The notes under the pieces: generated by a model
The model's database searches: none
The model's input: only the letters and a program-made list of their open reading frames with translations
Told to the model about the DNA's origin: nothing
Source: JARRQB01 sp965368585
Lineage (GTDB): Bacteria; Pseudomonadota; Gammaproteobacteria; Chromatiales; Chromatiaceae
Length of the DNA: 5,982 bases
Direction: 5' to 3'
NCBI GenBank assembly: GCA_965368585.1
Contig: CBDUNM010000223.1
Location: forward strand, 1-5,982
Shown: one piece after another, positions 1 to 5,982 of the stretch
Layout: each line of letters begins with the position of its first letter
How positions within the stretch are numbered: the stretch's first letter is position 1
Program-made: the position numbers and the translations under genes

Positions 1-1
1 T

Positions 2-244
2 GGCGTGGAGATGAATGTGGTGATGGAACTGCGATCCATACCGGCCATCCTGCGCATGGTGGCCACCACCGGCAACCTGGCGTTCGTCAGTCAGCTGGGC
101 GTCGCTACCTTCGAGGAGGTCCGCGAAGTTCGGGTGCGGGGCTTGAAGATCGAGCGCGAGCTGGCGGTGATTGCCAAACGCGGTAACGTGCTGTCGCCGG
201 CGGCGCAAAAATTCGCGGCCCGACTGCGCTCGGGTCTTGGGTGA
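2..244 (+). CDS. LysR-type transcriptional regulator, C-terminal fragment (5' end outside window)
   Basis: The frame is open from the left edge and ends at TGA 242-244, giving about 80 residues. They resemble the last part of a LysR-family effector-binding domain. A segment reading NLAFVSQLGV is followed by a strand-like stretch with the pattern VRGLKIERELAVI, then the family's usual tail (LSPAAQKFAARLR), the closing helix of these proteins. The N-terminal winged helix-turn-helix and first effector subdomain would lie upstream of the window, so neither the DNA target nor the ligand can be judged. A GTG at position 5 could serve as a start, but it would give only the tail of the domain. I therefore read this as the end of a longer gene. 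It converges on the diiron-protein gene, so it is not in an operon with it. The LysR assignment rests on motif resemblance alone. Confidence 0.7.
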   Translation, partial: GVEMNVVMELRSIPAILRMVATTGNLAFVSQLGVATFEEVREVRVRGLKIERELAVIAKRGNVLSPAAQKFAARLRSGLG

Positions 245-450
245 GCACGCGGTTCGAACCGTGCGACACGACCGCGGAGTAAAACTCAAGGCCGAACCGG
301 TTTCACCGCCGGGCTCCGCTCATCGGCGGCCGCACGCGGCGGCCGCGTCACGTGCGGTGCGCCTGCGGTCTTTCCGACATACAGGCGGCCTACCGATTTT
401 GCACCGATGGTCTTGGCGGTCAATCGGGCGCTAGCGCGACCTACCGGCTG
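245..450. other. Non-coding spacer between convergent genes
   Basis: This 206 bp stretch separates the stop codons of the LysR-type gene and the diiron-protein gene. It should contain the ends of both transcripts. Several short inverted repeats are visible: GCAC..GTGC arms around GGTTCGAACC just after the LysR stop (245-264 or so), a GC-rich pair at 324-346, and the palindrome GCGCTAGCGC at 428-437, close to the stop of the diiron gene. None is followed by a run of T on the relevant strand, so I do not call a rho-independent terminator. I see no convincing small gene here. Confidence 0.5.
324..346. repeat. GC-rich 10-bp direct repeat, also able to form a hairpin
   Basis: The ten bases CGGCGGCCGC occur at 324-333 and again at 337-346, with three bases between them. 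Each copy contains the palindromic octamer GCGGCCGC (326-333 and 339-346). The two copies can therefore pair with each other as an 8-bp stem with a 5-base loop, or each can act as its own palindrome. The position between convergent genes would suit a role in transcript ending, but there is no T-tract. No function is assigned. Confidence 0.6.
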
Positions 451-1241
451 TCATTCCCATACGCTTTCCCGCCTCGGGAGGCGATAGTTGTCTTGACTCA
501 TCAGGTCGATGCCGCACTCAAGCCCCTCAATCCAATGGAGAAACGCCTCGATCATGTGCTCGCCCCTGAACGCCGGACCATGCTGCGGTACGATCCATTC
601 CAGGTCGAGTTCGCGCACCATGTTCACCCATAGGCGACAGATCTTGTTCGAACCCATGAAGCGCCGGTGAAACGCCTCCATGAACGGGATGTGCTGCGCG
701 AAGTCCGCCACCGGCGAACTCAAGTCGTCGGCGTCCACGAATGACGCGCCCAGGTCGCCGGAAAACAGGATCTTGCTGACCGGGTCGTAAAACTGGAAGT
801 TGCCTTCCGAATGCAGGTAGTGCGCCGGTATGGCCACCAGCACCGACTCACCGATCGGCAGCGCCATCCCCTTGTCCGGAATACTGACCAGACGCTTCGC
901 CATCTCCCTGACCTTCGCGGTCCGGCACAGGTGGGGAATGAACCGTTCCCATATTTTCGGGACGGCGATCTTACAATCGGTCCTCGCCACCCAGTGGCTC
1001 AGGGAGGAAACGATGTCCGGATCCTGATGCGATGCGATGACGTAGTCGAGATCCTGCACCAGGATCTCCTGACTGACGTGATCGTACAGACCCGCGTCGG
1101 TCAGATCGCCGCCAGGATCGATCAACGCCGCGTGTTGAGGTCGATGACCAGGAACTGGTTGGACTGCACACCGTGACTGCCCACGATGTTTTCGTACGAA
1201 AAGCACTTATGACTGCCGTCATTAAAGAGTTCGATTGTCAT
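451..1241 (-). CDS. Stand-alone oxygen-binding diiron (ODP/flavodiiron-like) metallo-beta-lactamase-fold protein, frameshifted near N-terminus
   Basis: The gene encodes a metallo-beta-lactamase-fold domain of the type found in flavodiiron proteins and ODP oxygen/NO-binding proteins. Translation from ATG 1241-1239 gives 39 residues (including SNQFLVIDLN) and hits TGA 1122-1124. The rest of the protein continues in another frame from about 1131 (AALIDPGGDL) to TGA 453-451. Adding one base between 1132 and 1131 joins the two as LVIDLNTAALIDPGG, a typical family N-terminus, in a protein of about 263 residues. In that restored numbering all expected metal ligands are present: HxDxD at H72/D74/D76, H144 (LHSEGNF), D163 (FSGDLG) and H221 (PQHG). 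No flavodoxin or rubredoxin domain follows, so this is a bare diiron domain without its own electron donor. The role could be oxygen or nitric oxide sensing or reduction; the substrate is unknown. An ATG at 1206 opens the downstream frame, but its first 25 residues are out of frame and look unlike the family. A GGA sits nine bases before ATG 1241. It is either a recent pseudogene or a sequence error. Confidence 0.8.
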
Positions 1242-1290
1242 TGCCTGTGTTCCGTCATCGATGCGCCTGAAATAACCATGCTCAACATAA

Positions 1291-1299
1291 TGTATAGCA
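1291..1299 (-). promoter_or_regulatory. Candidate extended -10 element upstream of the diiron-protein gene
   Basis: On the minus strand this reads TGCTATACA, a TGn followed by a hexamer matching TATAAT at four of six positions. It lies in an AT-rich patch inside an otherwise GC-rich region, about 50 bases before the ATG at 1241. No good -35 hexamer is visible at the usual distance. The 137-bp gap after ligA leaves room for a separate promoter. Overlapping it are the tandem heptamers GCTATGT and GCTATAC (1292-1305) and the arms ATGT/ACAT (1290-1302), which could be a regulator site. This is a weak call. Confidence 0.25.
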
Positions 1300-1378
1300 C
1301 ATAGCTACCCCGAGGGCGCCGATTAGAGCGCTGCCGCACGATCCGAACCGCGCAACGTCATCGGCGGCGCGCTTGCTC

Positions 1379-3412
1379 CTATCCATCTTCAAAAAGCTTT
1401 TCGATCAATTCCGCCAAGGCCGCTTCGTCCAGCACGGCCACGCCGAGGTCCTGGGCCCTGGTGAGCTTCGAGCCCGCATCCTCGCCGGCAACCACGTAAT
1501 CGGTTTTCTTGGATACACTGCCGGCCACCTTGGCACCCAACGCCTGCAACTCCGCCTTGAGATCGTCGCGCGGGCGGCTCAGCTTACCGGTGAGAACGAT
1601 CGTCTTTCCGGCCAGGGGCAGCGATTCGACCTGAGGCATCGGTTCACCCTCTTCCCACTCGACCCCGGCGGCACGCAGTTTCTCAATGACATCGCGGTTG
1701 TGCTCCTGGCGCAGGAACGCAGCGATGTGTGACGCGACGATGGGGCCGACATCGGGTGTCCGTTGCAACGTTGCCTCGTCGGCGGCTTCGATGGCCTTCA
1801 GGGATCCGAACTGGCGCGCCAGCGCCTGCGCGGTTGCTTCGCCCACTTCGCGAATACCCAAGGCGTAGATAAATCGCTGCAGCGTGGTGTGCTTGCTTTT
1901 TTCAAGGGCGTCGAGCAGGTTGTGCGCAGACTTCTCCGCCATTCGCTCCAACCCGGCGATCTGCTCCAGGGTCAAAGCGAACAGGTCGGCCGCGTCCAGC
2001 ACCCATCCCTTGTCGACCAGCTGATCGACCAGTTTGTCGCCCAGCCCCTCGATATCCAGCGCCCGTCTCGAGGCAAAGTGCTTCAGGGCTTCTTTACGCT
2101 GAGCGCCACAGTACAGACCGCCGCTGCAACGCGCCACGACTTCGCCCACGGGACGCGTGACATCCGAACCGCATACCGGACAATGCTGCGGCAGGATGAC
2201 CTCACGCGCACCTTTGGGCCTTTTTTCGACGACGACCTTGACGACCTCGGGGATCACGTCGCCGGCGCGACGCACGATCACCGTATCGCCCACCCGCACA
2301 TCCTTGCGCGCGACTTCGTCCATGTTGTGCAGCGTCGCGTTGCTGACCGTGACCCCACCGACGAAAACCGGTCGCAGACGCGCGACAGGGGTCACGGCGC
2401 CGGTACGCCCCACCTGAAATTCCACCCCTTCGACGACGGTCATTTCTTCCTGGGCCGGAAACTTGTGCGCGACTGCCCAGCGCGGCGCGCGCGACACGAA
2501 CCCGAGTTGGGCCTGCGCCGCGATGTCGTCCACTTTGTAGACCACGCCGTCGATATCGTAGCCCAACGCGTCTCGCCGGGCGCCGATATCCCGGTAGTAG
2601 TCGAGACAACCCGTCACGCCTTCGACAACGCGCAGTTCCGGCGACACCGGCAAGCCCCACGCCTTAAGCCGCTGCATGCTTTCACTATGAGTCGGTGCGG
2701 GCGGACCCTCAGACATTTCGCCGAACCCGTAACAGAACGTGGCCAGGCCTCGTTCCGCCGTGATTCGAGAGTCCAGCTGCCGCACGGCACCCGCTGCCGC
2801 GTTGCGCGGATTGACGAAGGTTCGGGCGCCTTCGCTGCGCATCCGTTCGTTCAGTGCCTCAAAGCCGGCGCGCGGCAGAAAAACCTCCCCGCGAACCTCC
2901 AGAATCGACGGCCAGTCACGACCGCGCAGTTTCAGCGGCACGGAGCGGATGGTGCGTACGTTGGCGGTAACGTCCTCGCCCTGATAGCCGTCACCGCGGG
3001 TCGCGGCGCGCACGAACACGCCTTCCTGATAGCGCAGGCTGATCGCCAAGCCATCCAGTTTCGGCTCGGCGGCGTAGCGGATATCAGCGTCGGATTCGAG
3101 CCGCTCCCTGACGCGTCGATCGAAATCGGCCAACTCCTGTTCGCTGAACGCGTTGCCCAACGACAACATGGGTACGACGTGTTTGACCTCGTCGAATTGC
3201 GCCAACGGTGCGCCGCCGACCCGCTGCGTGGGCGAATCCGGTGTGCGTAGTTCGGGAAATTCCGCCTCGAGACTTTGCAGTTCGCGCAGCAGACGGTCGT
3301 ATTCGCTATCCGGTATGGCCGGATCGTCCAGCACGTAATAGCGATAGTTATGTTCGTTGAGGAGTTCGCGAAGCTCGGCAGCACGCGTTTGCGCCTGCTT
3401 GAGTGCAATCAC
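1379..3412 (-). CDS. ligA: NAD-dependent DNA ligase LigA
   Basis: LigA seals 3'-OH/5'-phosphate nicks in DNA during replication and repair, using NAD+ as the AMP donor. The 677-residue protein is close to the E. coli length (671). Domains in order are: the Ia domain with HNYRYYVLDDP near residues 21-31; the nucleotidyltransferase domain with the adenylated lysine K118 in EPKLDG; NPRNAAAG at 201-208; GYDIDGVVYK ending at K293; HKFPA with K317; an OB fold; a four-cysteine zinc finger at C411, C414, C429 and C435; helix-hairpin-helix repeats at about 450-580; and a BRCT domain from about 598 to the end. Each catalytic position is offset by +3 from E. coli, so the gene looks intact and active. 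I chose GTG 3412-3410 as the start because it overlaps the zipA stop as GTGA and gives the normal N-terminus. An in-frame ATG at 3481 would add 23 residues unlike the family, inside zipA. Translation is probably coupled to zipA. The gene ends with TAG at 1381-1379. Confidence 0.97.
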   Translation of the reverse strand: MIALKQAQTRAAELRELLNEHNYRYYVLDDPAIPDSEYDRLLRELQSLEAEFPELRTPDSPTQRVGGAPLAQFDEVKHVVPMLSLGNAFSEQELADFDRRVRERLESDADIRYAAEPKLDGLAISLRYQEGVFVRAATRGDGYQGEDVTANVRTIRSVPLKLRGRDWPSILEVRGEVFLPRAGFEALNERMRSEGARTFVNPRNAAAGAVRQLDSRITAERGLATFCYGFGEMSEGPPAPTHSESMQRLKAWGLPVSPELRVVEGVTGCLDYYRDIGARRDALGYDIDGVVYKVDDIAAQAQLGFVSRAPRWAVAHKFPAQEEMTVVEGVEFQVGRTGAVTPVARLRPVFVGGVTVSNATLHNMDEVARKDVRVGDTVIVRRAGDVIPEVVKVVVEKRPKGAREVILPQHCPVCGSDVTRPVGEVVARCSGGLYCGAQRKEALKHFASRRALDIEGLGDKLVDQLVDKGWVLDAADLFALTLEQIAGLERMAEKSAHNLLDALEKSKHTTLQRFIYALGIREVGEATAQALARQFGSLKAIEAADEATLQRTPDVGPIVASHIAAFLRQEHNRDVIEKLRAAGVEWEEGEPMPQVESLPLAGKTIVLTGKLSRPRDDLKAELQALGAKVAGSVSKKTDYVVAGEDAGSKLTRAQDLGVAVLDEAALAELIEKLFEDG

Positions 3413-4170
3413 GCACGGCCCCGGGCCAGATGCAATTGCCTGCGGTGCTCCAGAATGCCGGCGCGGGTATGTTCGATCCACTGCTTGGTCAGCAGATTAC
3501 GTTTTTCGTCGTGCAGCTCGCCACCGAGCATGACGGCCAGCCGTTCGCCGGTAAACAGCATATCGGAGTAGACGACCAACCCGTCGCGGGGGCCGGGGAG
3601 TTGCGCGAACAGCGTGAGGCCGGGAGAGCTGAATTCAGTCATGTCGTGGAACGGAAAGCTCCCCGGTTCCACCATGCTTGCCATGCTGAACAGCACGCGA
3701 TTGGCGTGCTCGGCGTCGTGGCGGTGAAAAATATTCATGTCACCGGCCTTCAATTCGACTTCCTTCGCCGCGCGCACGATGGCTTCGCCGCTGAACTCCC
3801 CATGCTTGGCGATGATGCTGATCATGATGATTTTCTGCGGCATGTCGGCCGTCGGGACGGCACTATCGTCGTCCCGGCCAGCCGAGAAGCTGGGCACGGA
3901 ATCGGGATCGAGCGCAACATCCAGATCCGCCAGCAGGGGCTCGTTATGCTCGGAGGCCACGGGTAAATCATCGAACGGCCTGCCCGCATCCGCTTCGAAT
4001 CCGCCGTCGAGGGTAGGCTCACGCTGCTGCGCCGCGCGCTGCCGCTGCACCGCCACCCGTCCGTGCGAAGGGCGGGCGCGGCGCTTCTTGATCCGATCCC
4101 AGGCGTAGATACCCACCACCAGAAGTACGCCCAATATCAGTAGCACAATTCGAAGCTGGTCTGAGTCCAT
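3409..4170 (-). CDS. zipA: Cell division protein ZipA
   Basis: ZipA anchors the FtsZ ring to the inner membrane in gammaproteobacteria and helps recruit later division proteins. The 253-residue product has the family layout. One hydrophobic segment lies at about residues 7-24, followed by a basic stretch (KKRRAR) that fits the cytoplasmic side. A linker runs to about residue 110, and then comes the globular FtsZ-binding domain, about 112-245. That domain carries a recognisable GDMNIFHRH motif at 143-151 and the family's C-terminal helix pattern (LLTKQWIEHTRAGILEHRRQ, 226-245). The linker is about 85 residues, acidic in its second half and not strikingly proline/glutamine-rich. This makes the protein shorter than E. 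coli ZipA (328 residues). The ATG at 4170 places the membrane segment right at the N-terminus, as expected; no strong Shine-Dalgarno sequence is visible before it. smc ends 32 bases upstream and ligA starts inside the stop codon. Confidence 0.95.
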   Translation of the reverse strand: MDSDQLRIVLLILGVLLVVGIYAWDRIKKRRARPSHGRVAVQRQRAAQQREPTLDGGFEADAGRPFDDLPVASEHNEPLLADLDVALDPDSVPSFSAGRDDDSAVPTADMPQKIIMISIIAKHGEFSGEAIVRAAKEVELKAGDMNIFHRHDAEHANRVLFSMASMVEPGSFPFHDMTEFSSPGLTLFAQLPGPRDGLVVYSDMLFTGERLAVMLGGELHDEKRNLLTKQWIEHTRAGILEHRRQLHLARGRA

Positions 4171-4202
4171 GTGACGTTTTTACTGCGCCTGTCGAAGAAA
4201 GT

Positions 4203-5982
4203 CTATACCGCAGCGAGTGCGGCGGCCTCTTCTACGTCCACCGTCACAAGTCGCGACACACCCGGTTCGTACATGGTGACGCCCGACAACTGATAGGCGA
4301 TCTCCATGGTGATCTTATTATGGGTTATGAAGATGAACTGCACCGTGTCCGACATCTCCTTGACCATGGCGCAGAAGCGCCCCACGTTGGCGTCGTCCAG
4401 CGGCGCGTCGACCTCGTCCAGCATGCAAAAGGGCGCCGGGTTCAGGCGGAAGATGGCAAACACCAGGGCAACCGCCGACATGGCCTTCTCACCACCGGAT
4501 AACAGGTGGATGCTGGAGTTACGTTTCCCTGGCGGGCGCGCCATGACGGTCACACCGGTATCCAGCAGGTCTTCACCGGTCAGTTCCAGGTAGGCGTGGC
4601 CTCCGCCGAACAGTTTCGGGAACAGCTCCTGCAGACCGTGATTGACCTTGTCGAAGGTTTCTTTGAATCGGGTGCGCGTTTCCCGGTCGATCTTGCGGAT
4701 GGCGTTCTCCAACGTTTCCAGCGATTCGGTGATGTCGGCGTACTGTTTGTCCAGATACTCCATGCGCTCGCTCTGCTCCTTGAACTCGTCGATCGCCGCC
4801 AGATTGATCGGTCCCAGGCGCTGGATACGGTTGGCGATTTTTTCTTCCTTGTCGCGCCACGCGGCGACAGTGGCATCGTCCGGCAGGTCCGCAACCAGCG
4901 CGTCGCGCTCAAAGCCGGTCTCGGACAGCTGCTCCTCGACGGTGCGACGGCGGACCACGATCTCCTGACGGGCCATACGCAGTTCATCCATGCGGCTGCG
5001 TTCGTCCTGTACTTTCTGTTCCAGCCGGTGGCGCTGCTGTTCCAGCTCGCGCAGATCATGATCAATGCGCTCGAGCTTTTTACGCGCATCCGCCAACTCG
5101 GCCTCAGCCGCCACCCGGCTCTGCAACTTCGCCTCCAGATCCGCTTGTTGCGCCTGCAACGGCGCACCGCCTTCGGCCACGGAACTGGCCAGATCCTCGC
5201 AACGTTGCTCCAGCATCTCCAGCTGCGATTTGATCCGCCCCAGGCCGGAGCGCAGAGACTGTTCGGAGCTGCGCATGGATTCGACCCGCAGTGCGATCTC
5301 GTGCGCCGTATTGCGCGCCTGGGTGGCGGCCTGCCGGGCTTCGTCGAGTTCGCCGCGCAGCCGTTCGCGGCGCCCGATCAGGGTTTCCCGCTGCGACCCC
5401 AGGCTTTCCACATCGGCCAGCGCCTGGTGCAGACGATGTCTGGACGTGGTCATATCTTCGGCACCCTGCTGCAGCTGTTCGCGGATTTCGCCGGCGTCGT
5501 TGTCCAGCGCCGCGATGCGATGTTGAATCTGTTCGGCGCGCGCCTGCTTGCCGCTCAGCTGGGCGCGCACGTCGGCCAGTTCGCGGTTCGCCCGATCGAG
5601 CACCTGCTGCTGCTCATCGCGGCGCCGTTCGGCTGCGGCCAATTGAGCCTGCCCGGACTCGAGCTGCGCGACCAGTTCGTCGACCCGCGGTTCCAGAAAC
5701 TGCAACCGCGCGATCAGATCGCGAATCTGTTCTTCGCGTTGCAACACCCCGCTGCCGGCCTCTTCACCGCGACGTACACGCAACCAGCCGGATCCCAGCC
5801 ACACCCCTTCCGGAGTCACCAGGGAGTCACCGTCGGGCAGCGACTTCCGCCGGACCAGGGCATCCGGCAGATCAGGTGCCAGGTGGACGGTGTTTAACAA
5901 CGCGCTCAGCGGCGCCGGCCCGCGCACCACTTCAGCCAGGGTACCGCCGCGCGGCGCGCGCGCGCCGCCGCTGTGTTCGAAC
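4203..5982 (-). CDS. smc: Chromosome partition protein SMC, C-terminal part (5' end outside window)
   Basis: SMC is the ATPase of the condensin-like complex that compacts and segregates the chromosome, normally with ScpA and ScpB. The frame is open to the right edge, so about 593 residues are seen. First comes the end of the hinge region, including SLVTPEGVWLGSGWLRVRR. A long charged coiled coil follows, about 5750-4730, rich in Glu, Arg, Gln and Leu heptads. The conserved stretch beginning GPINLAAIDEF leads into the C-terminal half of the ATPase head. There the signature motif LSGGEK is encoded at about 4502-4485, Walker B and D-loop (PFCMLDEVDAPLDD) around 4433-4392 with catalytic D-E at 4418-4413, and the H-loop histidine of FITHNK at 4322-4320. 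Nothing is broken in the visible part. The N-terminal Walker A half lies outside the window. A GTG at 5930 is internal, because homologous hinge sequence continues upstream of it. The gene stops with TAG 4205-4203, just before zipA, in the known smc-zipA-ligA order. Confidence 0.96.
   Translation of the reverse strand, partial: FEHSGGARAPRGGTLAEVVRGPAPLSALLNTVHLAPDLPDALVRRKSLPDGDSLVTPEGVWLGSGWLRVRRGEEAGSGVLQREEQIRDLIARLQFLEPRVDELVAQLESGQAQLAAAERRRDEQQQVLDRANRELADVRAQLSGKQARAEQIQHRIAALDNDAGEIREQLQQGAEDMTTSRHRLHQALADVESLGSQRETLIGRRERLRGELDEARQAATQARNTAHEIALRVESMRSSEQSLRSGLGRIKSQLEMLEQRCEDLASSVAEGGAPLQAQQADLEAKLQSRVAAEAELADARKKLERIDHDLRELEQQRHRLEQKVQDERSRMDELRMARQEIVVRRRTVEEQLSETGFERDALVADLPDDATVAAWRDKEEKIANRIQRLGPINLAAIDEFKEQSERMEYLDKQYADITESLETLENAIRKIDRETRTRFKETFDKVNHGLQELFPKLFGGGHAYLELTGEDLLDTGVTVMARPPGKRNSSIHLLSGGEKAMSAVALVFAIFRLNPAPFCMLDEVDAPLDDANVGRFCAMVKEMSDTVQFIFITHNKITMEIAYQLSGVTMYEPGVSRLVTVDVEEAAALAAV
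5951..5968. repeat. 18-bp perfect GC-only palindrome inside smc
   Basis: The sequence GCGGCGCGCGCGCGCCGC equals its own reverse complement and alternates G and C through its centre. It lies within the SMC hinge coding region, where it encodes an Ala/Arg/Pro/Gly-rich turn (GGARARPRGG). Such alternating runs can form hairpins or left-handed DNA in principle. Here it is most simply explained by GC-rich codon choice in that peptide. Confidence 0.7.

Noticed and set aside
245..264. tRNA-like GGTTCGAACC element after the LysR stop
   Set aside because: It resembles a T-arm, but no acceptor stem, D-arm or anticodon arm can be assembled around it. It is just a short inverted repeat.
326..346. Rho-independent terminator between the convergent genes
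   Set aside because: The GC stem is strong, but no T-tract follows on either strand.
171..434. 87-codon open frame in the LysR/diiron spacer
   Set aside because: It begins inside the LysR-type gene in another frame, has an Arg/Ala/Pro-rich composition, and has no visible ribosome site or family resemblance.
1132..1206. ATG 1206 as the true start of the diiron protein
   Set aside because: The first 25 residues from this start are out of frame and lack the expected first strand. The other frame in the same DNA encodes that strand (FLVIDLN).
1763..3250. 495-codon open frame on the plus strand, antisense to ligA
   Set aside because: It lies wholly inside ligA, whose motifs are complete. The predicted peptide has no recognisable domain and has the His/Arg/Asp-rich composition typical of antisense frames in GC-rich genes.
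3413..3481. Longer LigA start at ATG 3481 adding 23 residues
   Set aside because: The extra residues are low-complexity and unlike LigA N-termini, and they lie inside zipA. The GTG at 3412 overlaps the zipA stop and gives the standard length and residue offsets.
4506..5897. 463-codon open frame on the plus strand, antisense to smc
   Set aside because: It mirrors the smc coiled coil and shows no family features of its own. Its repeated Leu/Gln/Arg pattern is the antisense image of the coiled-coil heptads.

Overview
The window comes from a GC-rich bacterial chromosome, most likely a gammaproteobacterium. The main reason is the gene order smc-zipA-ligA on the minus strand: ZipA is a gammaproteobacterial division protein, and this order is known from pseudomonads and related lineages. 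The species cannot be named from the sequence.

Layout from left to right. Positions 2-244 (plus) hold the C-terminal end of a LysR-type regulator whose start lies outside the window. Positions 245-450 are a non-coding convergent spacer with a small GC-rich repeat. Positions 451-1241 (minus) hold a stand-alone metallo-beta-lactamase-fold protein of the oxygen-binding diiron (ODP / flavodiiron-like) type. Its reading frame is broken once near the N-terminus by what looks like a single missing base. Positions 1242-1378 are a spacer with an AT-rich candidate promoter. Positions 1379-3412 (minus) are ligA, the NAD-dependent DNA ligase. Positions 3409-4170 (minus) are zipA. From 4203 to the window end (minus) lies the C-terminal part of smc, from the hinge to the end.

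The minus-strand genes are transcribed in the order smc, zipA, ligA and then probably the diiron gene. smc and zipA are 32 bp apart. zipA and ligA overlap by four bases (GTGA), so these three look like one operon linking chromosome condensation, divisome anchoring and DNA nick sealing. The diiron gene follows after 137 bp and may have its own promoter.

I see no mobile element, RNA gene, CRISPR array or convincing new system. This is mostly an ordinary housekeeping region. The one observation that stands out is the frame break in the diiron-protein gene. The long open frames antisense to ligA and smc are by-products of GC-rich codon use and are not annotated.
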